DNA from: DASXHZ01 sp036488085
GTDB lineage: Bacteria > Acidobacteriota > Thermoanaerobaculia > Gp7-AA8
DNA: 64,000 bases
Assembly: GCA_036488085.1 (NCBI GenBank)
Contig: DASXHZ010000024.1
Span: 47,886-111,885 of the forward strand
Direction of reading: 5' to 3'
Shown here: piece by piece, positions 8,658-17,532 of the stretch
Numbering within the stretch: position 1 is the stretch's first letter
Layout: each line of letters starts with the position of its first letter
Translations under genes and position numbers: made by a program
The notes under the pieces: model-generated
What the model was told of the DNA's origin: nothing
Databases searched by the model: none
The model's input: only the letters and a program-made list of their open reading frames with translations

Positions 8658-11600
8658 ATGTCATCCGTTCCGAATTACGGCGCCAATATCGCCTTCATCG
8701 AAGAGTTGTACGAAAAGTACCGCGCCAACCCCGACTCCGTAGACGCGCGCTGGCGCGAGTTCTTCAAAAACGAGGCTGCTGAGTTGCGGGGTTTCGAGGT
8801 TACGGAGGAAGAACCCGTCGCCACCCCGCAACCGCGGAGCCTCGCAACCCCGCATCCTGTATCCAAGCCCACTCCCGTCCCTCCACTCATCCCCGGCGCT
8901 ACTCCGCTGCGCGGCGCGGCGTCGAAGATCGTCCAGAACATGGAGGCGTCGCTCGCCGTCCCGACCGCGACGTCCATCCGCAACATCCCCGTCAAAGTCC
9001 TCGAAGAGAACCGCCGCATCATCAACAACCACCTGACGCTCAGCGGGCAGGCGAAAGCGTCGTTCACGCACATCATCGCGTGGGCGATCGTGAAGTCGAT
9101 CCCGGACCACCCGCGCATGAACGCCGCCTTCGCCATGAGCGACGGCACCCCCTCCCGCATCGACCGCTCCGATGTGAACCTCGGCATCGCGATCGACGTC
9201 GAGCGCAAGGACGGCTCGCACTCGCTCCTGGTCCCGAACATCAAACGCGCGCAGTCGATGGACTTTGCGCAGTTCCTCAACGCCTACAACTCCATCGTCC
9301 GGAAGGCGCGCAACAACACGTTGGAGATCGCCGACTTCGAGGCGACGACGCTCTCGCTCACGAACCCCGGCACCATCGGCACCGTCGCCTCCGTTCCGCG
9401 CCTGATGCAGACGCAGGGAACGATCATCGCGACCGGCCAGATCGACTATCCGGCTGAGTACTCCGCCGCCGACTCATCCGTCATGGCGGACCTCGGCATC
9501 TCGAAGGTGATGACGATGACGTCGACGTACGACCATCGCATCATCCAGGGGGCCGAGTCGGGCGCCTTCCTCGCCCGCGTCCACGAGCTCCTCCTCGGCG
9601 CCGACGACTTCTACGACCACATCTATCGCGACCTCCGCATGCCCTACGAACCGGTGCGCTGGTCGCGCGACCGCGGGCACTTCCGCGCCGACAGCGAAGA
9701 CTCCGTGGCACGCCAGGCGCGCGTGCTCCAGATGATCAACGCCTATCGCGTGCGCGGCCACCTGCTCGCCGATCTCGATCCGCTCGAGTACGAAGTGAAG
9801 CGCCATCCCGAACTCGATCCGGCGTTCTACGGCCTCACGCTTTGGGACCTCGACCGCGAGTTCGTCTGCGGCGGGCTGTGCGGAAAGATCACCGCCAAGC
9901 TGCGCGACATCCTCGACACCCTGCGCGAGACGTACTGCGGAAAGATCGGCCCCGAGTACATGCACATCCAGGAGACCGTGCAGAAGAAATGGCTGCAGGA
10001 CCGGATGGAGCCGTCGCGCAACCAGCAGCCGCTCGACCTCGCGATCAAGCGCCGCATCCTGATGAAGCTCAATGATGCCGAGGCGTTCGAGAAGTTCCTT
10101 CACACCAAGTACGTCGGCCACAAGCGCTTCTCGCTCGAAGGCGCCGAGAGCGTCATCCCGATGCTCGACTACCTCTTCAACGAGGCGACCGCCGACGGCG
10201 TGCAGGAAGCGGTCATCGGCATGGCGCACCGCGGACGGCTCAACGTCCTCGCGAACACGCTCGGCAAGTCGTACGAGAAGATCTTCAACGAATTCGAAGG
10301 CGACATCGACCCGAACACGACCCAGGGCTCCGGCGACGTGAAGTACCACCTCGGCGCCGAGGGGATGCATCAGGCGCCGGGCGAGTCGTTCATGAGACTG
10401 ACGCTCGCGTCGAACCCGTCGCACCTCGAGGCGGTCGATCCGATCGTCGAGGGGATGACGCGCGCCAAGCAGCAACTCGCAGGCGACGCGCAACGCGCCC
10501 TCATCCTGCCGCTGCTCATCCACGGCGATGCGGCGTTCGCGGGACAGGGCGTCGTCGCCGAGACGCTGAACATGTCGCAGCTCCACGGCTACCGCACCGG
10601 CGGGACGATCCACCTGGTCATCAACAACCAGATCGGCTTCACGACCGGGCCGGAGTCGGCGCGTTCGTCCGTCTACGCGACCGACGTCGCGAAGATGGTG
10701 CAGGCGCCGATCTTCCACGTGAACGGCGACGACCCCGAGGCGTGCATCCGCGCCATGAAGCTGGCGTACGGCTTCCGGCGGCAGTTTCACAAAGACGTCG
10801 TCATCGACATGATCTGCTACCGGCGCCACGGCCATAACGAGGGCGACGAGCCGTCGCTCACCCAGCCGCGGATGTACAAGGCGATCAAGGAGCACCGCTC
10901 CGTCCGGAAGATCTACACCGAGACCCTTCTCCGCAAGGGCGACATCGACCCGAAGGAAGCGGAGGAGTGGCTCGACCAGTTCCAGGCGAAGCTGCAGGAG
11001 GCGTTCGACCGGACGAAGACGCAGGAAGCGCCGCACTCCGAGCGCGACCCGCTCTACACCGACGAAGAGATCACCGGGTTCCAGAACGAGCCTTCGCCCG
11101 ACACTTCGGTGTCGCGCGAGCAGCTCGAAGCCGTCGGCCAGGCGCTGACGACGACGCCGCAGGACTTCACGCCGCATCCGAAGCTCAAACCGATCCTCAC
11201 CCGCCGCCGCGCGATGGCGGAGGGGAAGGAGCCGATGGACTGGGGCTTCGCCGAGCAGCTCGCATTCGGGTCGCTCCTGCTCGACGGCTTCCGCGTGCGG
11301 CTCTCCGGCCAGGACTCCGGCCGCGGCACGTTCTCGCACCGTCACGCCATCCTCTTCGACTACGCCGGCGGCAACGGCTACGTGCCGTTGAATGCCCTCG
11401 CGAAACCTGCCTCCGCGGAAAAGCCGGAAGTCGACTTCGCCGTCTACGACTCGCTTCTATCCGAGTACGGCGTCGTCGGCTTCGAGTACGGCTACTCGGT
11501 CGCCGATCCGGGCGCGATCGTGCTGTGGGAAGCGCAATTCGGCGACTTCATGAACGGCGCGCAGATCGTGGTCGACCAGTTCATCTCGTCAGCCGAGGAG

Positions 11601-12269
11601 AAGTGGGGCCAGCATAGCGGCCTCGTGCTGCTGCTGCCGCATGGCTACGAAGGGCAGGGGCCGGAGCATTCGTCGGCGCGCATCGAGCGCTTCCTGACCA
11701 TGTGCGCCGAGGGGAACATGCAGGTCATCTATCCGACGACGCCGGCGCAGTACTTCCATGCGCTGCGACGGCAGGCGAAGAACGACCCGCGCAAGCCGCT
11801 GATCGTAATGACGCCGAAGTCGCTGCTGCGGCATCCGATGGCGGTGTCGACGCTCGACGAGCTGACGAACGGCCGTTTCGAGCCGGTGCTGCATGACGTC
11901 GCGACCAGCGACGAAGTCGAGCGCGTGATCCTGACCAGCGGCAAGGTGTACTACGACCTCCGCACCGCCCGCGACAAGGCGAATGCGAAGGTGGCGATCC
12001 TGCGGCTCGAGCAGCTCTACCCCTTCCCCCGCCCGATGATCGTCGACGCGCTGAAGGGATATCCGAACGCCAAAGAGATCGTCTGGGCCCAGGACGAGCC
12101 GCGGAACATGGGCCCGTGGCCGTATCTCCACGACCGTCTGGCACAGCTCGTCGGAGCGAACCAGACCCTCCGCTACGCCGGCCGCCCCGTCGCCGCCTCC
12201 CCCGCCACGGGGTCGCATCACCGTCACGAAGAACAGCAGCAGGCGCTCGTGAGGCAGGCGATCGGCTAG
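8658..12269 (+). CDS. kgd: Fused 2-oxoglutarate dehydrogenase E2-E1 (Kgd/OdhA type)
   Basis: 1203 residues from ATG 8658 (AGGA eight bases upstream; a TTG 18 bases earlier is less likely). Order: an E1-type N-terminal segment (NIAFIEELYEKYRANP, residues about 7-25), a Pro-rich linker (about 50-80), an E2 acyltransferase domain without lipoyl domain (about 85-325) with the catalytic DHRIIQG at His293, then the thiamine-diphosphate E1 dehydrogenase (about 360-1203) with HRGRLNVL and the GDD...N cofactor region. This is the actinobacterial OdhA/Kgd layout, in which the E1 and E2 steps of the TCA-cycle complex lie on one chain. Lipoylated E2 and E3 partners must be encoded elsewhere. Confidence 0.93.
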   Translation: MSSVPNYGANIAFIEELYEKYRANPDSVDARWREFFKNEAAELRGFEVTEEEPVATPQPRSLATPHPVSKPTPVPPLIPGATPLRGAASKIVQNMEASLAVPTATSIRNIPVKVLEENRRIINNHLTLSGQAKASFTHIIAWAIVKSIPDHPRMNAAFAMSDGTPSRIDRSDVNLGIAIDVERKDGSHSLLVPNIKRAQSMDFAQFLNAYNSIVRKARNNTLEIADFEATTLSLTNPGTIGTVASVPRLMQTQGTIIATGQIDYPAEYSAADSSVMADLGISKVMTMTSTYDHRIIQGAESGAFLARVHELLLGADDFYDHIYRDLRMPYEPVRWSRDRGHFRADSEDSVARQARVLQMINAYRVRGHLLADLDPLEYEVKRHPELDPAFYGLTLWDLDREFVCGGLCGKITAKLRDILDTLRETYCGKIGPEYMHIQETVQKKWLQDRMEPSRNQQPLDLAIKRRILMKLNDAEAFEKFLHTKYVGHKRFSLEGAESVIPMLDYLFNEATADGVQEAVIGMAHRGRLNVLANTLGKSYEKIFNEFEGDIDPNTTQGSGDVKYHLGAEGMHQAPGESFMRLTLASNPSHLEAVDPIVEGMTRAKQQLAGDAQRALILPLLIHGDAAFAGQGVVAETLNMSQLHGYRTGGTIHLVINNQIGFTTGPESARSSVYATDVAKMVQAPIFHVNGDDPEACIRAMKLAYGFRRQFHKDVVIDMICYRRHGHNEGDEPSLTQPRMYKAIKEHRSVRKIYTETLLRKGDIDPKEAEEWLDQFQAKLQEAFDRTKTQEAPHSERDPLYTDEEITGFQNEPSPDTSVSREQLEAVGQALTTTPQDFTPHPKLKPILTRRRAMAEGKEPMDWGFAEQLAFGSLLLDGFRVRLSGQDSGRGTFSHRHAILFDYAGGNGYVPLNALAKPASAEKPEVDFAVYDSLLSEYGVVGFEYGYSVADPGAIVLWEAQFGDFMNGAQIVVDQFISSAEEKWGQHSGLVLLLPHGYEGQGPEHSSARIERFLTMCAEGNMQVIYPTTPAQYFHALRRQAKNDPRKPLIVMTPKSLLRHPMAVSTLDELTNGRFEPVLHDVATSDEVERVILTSGKVYYDLRTARDKANAKVAILRLEQLYPFPRPMIVDALKGYPNAKEIVWAQDEPRNMGPWPYLHDRLAQLVGANQTLRYAGRPVAASPATGSHHRHEEQQQALVRQAIG

Positions 12270-12790
12270 CCCCTCGGGGTGTGGGCTTTCGGCACTCCCC
12301 CTTCGCCAATCCTCGGGCCTTTCTTCTTCGGGCGTCCGAGGTCGCGGCGGCGCTCGCGATGGAGCGCGAGAATGTTCTCGGCCGTCACCTCATCGAGAGT
12401 CGGGTCGCGGAGCCACTCCTTCATCTGGTGAAAGAGTTGCCGCACGTCGGCGAACGTCTCGTTCAAGATGTGCCATTGCACCTGCTTGTGCGTCCTCGCG
12501 AGACGGCGGACGTCCCGAATCTTGTCGGCGTATTCGGCGGCGTAGTCGTACTTGCTGGCGAGATCCTCGACCGTTCCCGTCACCGATTTCGGGCGGTACT
12601 CCCCTGCCCGGAGACGGCGCGCGGTACGGCGAGCGTAAGAGGCGGTGCGAAACTCGTCGATCACCTCGGGGTCGGGCTTCGGCATCGCCAGCAGTTCGGC
12701 GGACGCCGCGTCGCACTGCTCTTTGATGAGCTCCGCGATCGCGACCGCCTGTTCGCGTGTGACCGGATTCTGGGTCATCGGTGTGTGCAT
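12266..12790 (-). CDS. Hypothetical charged helical protein
   Basis: 174 residues from ATG 12790, which has AGGAG at suitable spacing; the longer in-frame start at 12847 lacks one. The protein is highly charged and mostly helical, with an EEWLR-like amphipathic centre (FHQMKEWLRDPTLDEVTAENILALHRERR) and a basic tail PKKKGP. I recognise no domain. Its stop overlaps the stop of the convergent dehydrogenase gene by 3 bases. It is probably the last gene of the minus-strand operon that starts at 13613. Confidence 0.6.
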   Translation of the reverse strand: MHTPMTQNPVTREQAVAIAELIKEQCDAASAELLAMPKPDPEVIDEFRTASYARRTARRLRAGEYRPKSVTGTVEDLASKYDYAAEYADKIRDVRRLARTHKQVQWHILNETFADVRQLFHQMKEWLRDPTLDEVTAENILALHRERRRDLGRPKKKGPRIGEGGVPKAHTPRG

Positions 12791-12855
12791 GCTCGTCTCC
12801 TCTCGGGTAATGACCGGGCGCGCCACGACGGCGCGCCCGGTCCACACCCTTCACA

Positions 12856-13431
12856 TCACGGAATCGGTTTCACGGGACCCTGCTGCGGCGCAGAAGACGG
12901 CGGCGGCTCCGGCGACGGCTGCTGCGGCGCCGGCTTGCGGCGCGCGATCGCCCGCAGGCGCTTGATCTCCCGCACGTGCGGCATCAACTCGGCGTTTGCC
13001 GGGTCGCGTACGAGCTGCGTGCCGATCGAATACGCCTGCGCCGTGATCAGCGCGAGCTGATGCCGGCGGACGAAGTTCGCGCCGGAGATCGCTTCGTACA
13101 GCGAGTTGAGCTCGTCCTGTACGGCGCTCCAACGAGACGTCGTCTGCTGCAGATCGCGGACGTCGGCCGACGGCCTTCCCAGCGCCTGCTGCACCGGCGC
13201 CGAGAAGTCCATCATGTTGATGGTCGACTCGACGACGTCCTGCGGCGTGGAAATGAGATACCGAAGCGACCGGCGCTGCGCCGGGGTGATCGGAGTCACC
13301 TGTGCGATCTGCGATCGAATCGCACGAAGCTGCTCGACCACCGCTTCCGGGGCCAGTGCCGTTGACGGCTGCGGCTGCGGAGAATCCGCGGCGGCGGTCG
13401 TCGGTGGATTGTTGGTAGTGATGAACTGCAT
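12856..13431 (-). CDS. Hypothetical protein with Pro-rich ends
   Basis: 191 residues from ATG 13431, which follows an AAAAGGAGG ribosome-binding site, among the best in the window. Both termini are Pro, Gln and Ala rich (N-terminal NNPPTTAAADSPQPQP, C-terminal PAPQQPSPEPPPSS) and flank a helical core of about 130 residues. There is no signal peptide, cysteine or known motif. It sits 65 bp upstream of the next minus-strand gene and shares its promoter region. Confidence 0.6.
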   Translation of the reverse strand: MQFITTNNPPTTAAADSPQPQPSTALAPEAVVEQLRAIRSQIAQVTPITPAQRRSLRYLISTPQDVVESTINMMDFSAPVQQALGRPSADVRDLQQTTSRWSAVQDELNSLYEAISGANFVRRHQLALITAQAYSIGTQLVRDPANAELMPHVREIKRLRAIARRKPAPQQPSPEPPPSSAPQQGPVKPIP

Positions 13432-13433
13432 GG

Positions 13434-13613
13434 TTAGCCTCCTTTTCTCTCAAAAAACCAGAAATGGTCAGGCCGGATGGAAACCAGGACCCATGCATGA
13501 GTGCGAGGCGGCCACACCGGCTGGATCGGACGGCAACACGCCGCTTTTCCAGGTTGATGTTTTCCCGAGATGTACACCTCGGGCGTCTCGCGGCAGGAAG
13601 AGCACGGCTCCAT
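13434..13613 (-). CDS. Possible 59-residue Cys-containing small protein
   Basis: A short ORF (MEPCSSCRETPEVY...) whose stop lies in the Shine-Dalgarno of the next gene. It contains a CxxC and a CC pair that could bind zinc, and a GCGGGA precedes the ATG. A GTG 21 bases further upstream is also possible. It is the first ORF after the strong minus-strand promoter, which supports expression. There is no recognised family, so it could instead be a leader region of the operon. Confidence 0.35.
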   Translation of the reverse strand: MEPCSSCRETPEVYISGKHQPGKAACCRPIQPVWPPRTHAWVLVSIRPDHFWFFERKGG

Positions 13614-13683
13614 TCCCGCAAAGACCCGGTTCACTTTCGCTGTTCAGCGCCTTCGACCGAATCCGTGGCCGCCGAGTTTTCGA

Positions 13684-13703
13684 TGATCACGACGTCATGA
13701 TCA
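13684..13703. promoter_or_regulatory. Operator-like near-palindrome
   Basis: A 20-bp block made of TGATCA, a central GACGTC and a second TGATCA; 18 of 20 positions are symmetric. It lies about 10-30 bases downstream of the transcription start expected from the promoter at 13720-13747, where repressors commonly bind. The binding protein is unknown. Confidence 0.45.
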
Positions 13704-13719
13704 GGGAAGCTCTGCTCCT

Positions 13720-13747
13720 ATATTAGCACGCCGGCTGGGCTTGTCAA
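13720..13747 (-). promoter_or_regulatory. Near-consensus sigma70 promoter of the minus-strand operon
   Basis: On the minus strand, TTGACA (13747-13742) and TAATAT (13725-13720) are separated by 16 bp. This is the closest match to a housekeeping promoter that I saw in the window. It reads into the 13613-12266 genes. Confidence 0.6.
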
Positions 13748-14047
13748 GCGCTAAGTTGAGATAGGTCTATTGGTTACGGGGAGAAGGAAACGTGGCGTTG
13801 CCGGAGAGGCGCCGATCCTGACGAAAACAGACTACCTGCTCTGCGTAGCCGATGCGGGCGTCATGAATCGGACACTACACTGGCGCCTGCCGCCACGGGT
13901 TTGCATCATCGGCAAGCTGAAAGTCTCCTGCCCTGAATTGAAAAAGAACCACAGAGCGTCAGACGTTGAGCGTCGATGGAAGCCTGGTGTACCTTGGCGC
14001 GGGCTGGCGGTCTCCGCCAACCGCTGCCCAGATGGAGCCTGGTCCGA
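13748..14047. other. Intergenic stretch before the defence operon
   Basis: About 300 bp between the minus-strand promoter and the first defence gene. Short ORFs exist on both strands but none has a ribosome-binding site or a family resemblance. A TTGAAA at 13938-13943 could be a -35 box for the defence operon, but no convincing -10 follows. Nothing else is evident. Confidence 0.4.
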
Positions 14048-14242
14048 ATGCCCGACGCGATTTTGACACTGCCGGAGCCCGCCGACTTGCCGAGAGTCGC
14101 GGACAAGACTATCTACACGATGGCCCAGAAGGGCGAGTTGCCGGCATTCAGGGCGCGGGGACAGTGGCGGTTCAAGCGCGACGATATTGACGCGTGGATC
14201 GAGCGGCAGAAGGTCGTTGCGGTCAGAGGTCGGGCTCGATGA
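14048..14242 (+). CDS. Excisionase-type helix-turn-helix protein
   Basis: 64 residues from ATG 14048. TIYTMAQKGELPAFRARGQW, followed by RFKRDDIDAWIERQK, is the typical winged HTH_17/MerR-like fold of excisionase-family DNA-binding proteins: recognition helix, wing with GQWRF, and final DIDAWI helix. Small proteins of this family commonly precede hsdM in type I restriction operons and may control expression of the operon. It lies 51 bp upstream of hsdM on the same strand. The first helix (ADLPRVAD) looks slightly shorter than usual. Confidence 0.8.
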   Translation: MPDAILTLPEPADLPRVADKTIYTMAQKGELPAFRARGQWRFKRDDIDAWIERQKVVAVRGRAR

Positions 14243-14293
14243 CGACCATGATTCCATCCACGTTCGCATGCGCTCGCTCGACGGAAGGCGGAC

Positions 14294-16300
14294 ATGGCTT
14301 CTGATCACAACGCCTTCGCAAACCTCATCTGGCAGATCGCCGACCTCCTACGCGGTCCCTACCGTCCGCCGCAGTACGAACGCGTGATGCTGCCGATGAC
14401 GGTGCTACGTCGCTTCGACTGCGTGCTCGCACCGACGAAAGCCAAGGTAGTCGCCGAATACGAGCGCATCAAAGGCGGCAAGGTCGCGGGCGACGCCCTC
14501 GATACGAGATTGAACAAAGTCGCCGTGCAGCGCTTTCACAACCATTCTGGTTTTGACTTCGCTCGGCTGAAGGGAGCCCCGGACAGTCTGCATCTGGACC
14601 TCGTCAGCTACATCGAGGGCTTCTCGGCGAACGTCCGGCGGATCTTCGAGTACTTCGAGTTCGAGACTGAGATCGCAAAGCTGCACGAGGCGAACATCTT
14701 GTATCTCGTGGTGTCGAAATTCGCCGACGTCGACTTGACGCCGCACGACGACCCGACAAAGGGCGTTCCCAACTACATGATGGGTCTCATCTTCGAGAAC
14801 CTCATCCGCCGCTTCAACGAGCTCGCAAACGAGACGGCCGGCGATCACTTCACACCCCGCGAAGTGATCCGCCTCATGGTCAACCTGCTCTTCATGCACG
14901 ACGACAAACTGCTAGCGACAGCCGGGACTGTGCGCAAGTTGCTCGACCCCGCTTGCGGAACAGGCGGCATGCTCGCCGAGGCGCAGCGCTACCTGCGCGA
15001 GCACAACAGCGAGGCTAAGCTTTACGCCTACGGGCAGGACTACAACAAGCGCGCCTTCGCCACTGCAGCCTCCGACATGCTGATGAAAGAGGTGAGCCAC
15101 AACGGCCACGGCGACGACGTGCGCTTCGGCGACATCTTCACCGACGACCAGTTCCCCTCCGAAACGTTCGACTACTTCCTGAGCAATCCGCCGTTCGGCG
15201 TCGACTGGAAGAAGCAGCAGAAGGAGATTCAGAGGGAGCACGAGAAGCGCGGTTTCGACGGCCGCTTCGGCGCGGGTTTGCCGCGCGTTAACGACGGCGC
15301 CCTGCTGTTCCTGCAGCACATGTGGAGCAAGCGCGAGGATGTGAAGCCGAAGGAACACAAGGAGGGCTCGCGGCTCGCGATCGTCTTCTCCGGGTCGCCC
15401 ATGTTCACGGGCGGCGCGGGCTCGGGCGAGAGCGACATCCGCAAGTGGCTGCTCGAGAACGACTGGCTCGAGGCCATCGTCGCGCTGCCGGAGTCGATGT
15501 TCTACAACACCGGCATCGGCACATACGTATGGATCCTCACGAACCGCAAGGAAAAGCGTCGCAAGGGCAAGCTCCAACTTCTCGACGCGCGCGACGTCTG
15601 GACCGCGGGCGGTAGCGAGGAAAGCAAGCGCAGCCTCGGCGACAAGCGGCGGCACATGACCGTCGCGCAGATCGATGAGGTCGTGCGCCTCTACGGCAAG
15701 TTCGAGGAAGGCCCGCACTCGAAGATCTTCGACATCGCCGACTTCGGCTACACCCGCGTCACCATCGAGCGCCCGCTGCGACTGCGCTACCAGATGACGA
15801 CGGACGACAAGGCCCGCTTCCTCGACGCCTGCCCGCACTTGCTCGACGACGTGCAGGCCATCGACAAAGCGCTTGGCCGCGAGCCGCGCCTGGACTGGCC
15901 GGCAACGTCGGACGAGATCGAGGCGCTCCTGAAGAAGCGCGACAGCCGCTGGAAGGCGACCGAGCAGAGGCTGTTTCGCTCGGTGTTCACGCAGCGCGAT
16001 CCGAAGGCCGAGCCTGTGCCGGCTGGGGCGCGTAGCTCAGGCTTCGAGGCCGACGCCGACCTGCGCGACTTCGAGAACGTGCCGCTCTCCGAGGACGTGG
16101 AGGCGTACTTCGACCGTGAGGTGAAGCCGCACGTGCCGGACGCTTGGATGGATCGCAGCAAGGACAAAGTCGGGTACGAGATCAATTTCAACCGCCACTT
16201 CTACGCGTTCACGCCACCCAGACCACTCGCGGACATCGACGCAGACCTGAAGAAGGCCGAGGAGAGCGTCGTCCGCCTGCTTCGTGAGATGACCGCGTGA
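14294..16300 (+). CDS. hsdM: Type I restriction-modification DNA methyltransferase subunit M
   Basis: 668 residues with a GGAAGG ribosome-binding site. An N-terminal HsdM_N helical domain (about 1-160) is followed by an N6-adenine methyltransferase domain with motif I DPACGTGG at residue 218 and catalytic NPPFG at 298-302. A long C-terminal region (about 500-668) continues into a tail ending EESVVRLLREM that probably contacts HsdS. It methylates adenine in the sequence read by HsdS and protects host DNA. Its stop overlaps the GTG start of hsdS (GTGA). Confidence 0.95.
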   Translation: MASDHNAFANLIWQIADLLRGPYRPPQYERVMLPMTVLRRFDCVLAPTKAKVVAEYERIKGGKVAGDALDTRLNKVAVQRFHNHSGFDFARLKGAPDSLHLDLVSYIEGFSANVRRIFEYFEFETEIAKLHEANILYLVVSKFADVDLTPHDDPTKGVPNYMMGLIFENLIRRFNELANETAGDHFTPREVIRLMVNLLFMHDDKLLATAGTVRKLLDPACGTGGMLAEAQRYLREHNSEAKLYAYGQDYNKRAFATAASDMLMKEVSHNGHGDDVRFGDIFTDDQFPSETFDYFLSNPPFGVDWKKQQKEIQREHEKRGFDGRFGAGLPRVNDGALLFLQHMWSKREDVKPKEHKEGSRLAIVFSGSPMFTGGAGSGESDIRKWLLENDWLEAIVALPESMFYNTGIGTYVWILTNRKEKRRKGKLQLLDARDVWTAGGSEESKRSLGDKRRHMTVAQIDEVVRLYGKFEEGPHSKIFDIADFGYTRVTIERPLRLRYQMTTDDKARFLDACPHLLDDVQAIDKALGREPRLDWPATSDEIEALLKKRDSRWKATEQRLFRSVFTQRDPKAEPVPAGARSSGFEADADLRDFENVPLSEDVEAYFDREVKPHVPDAWMDRSKDKVGYEINFNRHFYAFTPPRPLADIDADLKKAEESVVRLLREMTA

Positions 16301-17532
16301 CCCGCGACACCACTATTCAGCTTCGACACCTGTTCGAGATCGTCAGCGGGTCGACGCCCGACAGCGGAAACGCGGACTACTGGGATGGAGACATCGCGTG
16401 GGTCACGCCGGAGGACGTGAGCCAAGTCGATGGCAATGTGCTGCGCGACACGCGCCGGAAGCTGACCGCCGAAGGATTTGCAAACTCTGGTACGACCATG
16501 GCTCGTACTGGCGCCATAGTGCTGACGAAGCGCGCTCCGATCGGCCAACTGGCGCTTCTTGGCCTTGATGCTTGCTCGAACCAGGGATGCTTCCTGCTGA
16601 GCGCACGCAAGGGAACCGAGCCTCGGTTTTTCTACTACGTGCTGGCGAGCCGTGTGCCGCTCCTCCAAGCACTCGGACGTGGCTCGACGTTCATGGAGCT
16701 GAGCACGGACGATCTCAAGGCGTTGCGTGTTCCCATGCTCGACTACGACCGGCAGGTAAGGATTGCCAACTACCTCGATGCGACGCTCGCCAAGATAGAC
16801 CAACTGTTGCAGTCGAACCGGGGCCTTCTTGAGATCCTCGCCGAGAAGCGCAAGGCCATCATCGCCACTGCTGTCACGCGCGGGCTCGACCCGAATGTGA
16901 AGCTGCGCCACTCCGGCGTCCCGTGGTTGGGGGACATGCCGGCGCATTGGGAAATCGAGCGCGCACGCTGGCTCTTCCGCGAGCGCGACGTGCGCTCGGC
17001 CACCGGTGACGAGAAAATGCTGACCGTCTCGCATCTCACAGGCGTGACGCCGCGGTCAGAGAAGGATGTCAACATGTTCGAGGCCGAGACGAACGAGGGT
17101 TACAAACTCTGTCAGCCCGGCGACCTCGTGATCAACACGCTCTGGGCGTGGATGGGTGCGATGGGGACCGCACCCGTGAAGGGCATCGTCAGCCCCGCCT
17201 ACAACGTCTACGAACCTGACCCGCGTATCACGCCCGCCTATGTCGATGCGCTCGTCCGCCTTCCCATGTTCGCCCAAGAGGTGACGCGTTACTCGAAAGG
17301 CGTCTGGTCCTCACGCCTTCGTCTCTATCCCGACGGCTTTTTCGAGGTGTACCTGCCCGTGCCGCCGGAGAAAGAGCAGCGCGTCATCGTCGAGCAGATC
17401 GCGCGCGAAACGGCGAAGCTGGACGCCGTGAGGGAGGCGACGGAGCAGACCATCGCGCTGCTCACGGAGCGGCTCTCCGCACTCATCACAGCCGCGGTGA
17501 CTGGCCAGCTCGACGGGAAGGCGGCAGCGTGA
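16297..17532 (+). CDS. hsdS: Type I restriction-modification specificity subunit S
   Basis: 411 residues from GTG 16297, overlapping the hsdM stop. There are two target-recognition domains: the first about 1-165 (FEIVSGSTPDSGNADYWDGD), the second from about 200 starting with the conserved linker SGVPWLGDMPAHWEI. Each is followed by a coiled-coil dimer helix (RQVRIANYLDATLAKIDQLL and EKEQRVIVEQIARETAKLDA). The two domains each recognise half of a bipartite DNA target. The first domain lacks the usual HWE-type leader and is slightly short. The target sequence cannot be predicted. Confidence 0.93.
   Translation: MTRDTTIQLRHLFEIVSGSTPDSGNADYWDGDIAWVTPEDVSQVDGNVLRDTRRKLTAEGFANSGTTMARTGAIVLTKRAPIGQLALLGLDACSNQGCFLLSARKGTEPRFFYYVLASRVPLLQALGRGSTFMELSTDDLKALRVPMLDYDRQVRIANYLDATLAKIDQLLQSNRGLLEILAEKRKAIIATAVTRGLDPNVKLRHSGVPWLGDMPAHWEIERARWLFRERDVRSATGDEKMLTVSHLTGVTPRSEKDVNMFEAETNEGYKLCQPGDLVINTLWAWMGAMGTAPVKGIVSPAYNVYEPDPRITPAYVDALVRLPMFAQEVTRYSKGVWSSRLRLYPDGFFEVYLPVPPEKEQRVIVEQIARETAKLDAVREATEQTIALLTERLSALITAAVTGQLDGKAAA

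Noticed and set aside
13770..14066. 98-codon plus-strand ORF before the defence operon
   Set aside because: No ribosome-binding site and no recognisable family; overlaps the better supported HTH gene start.
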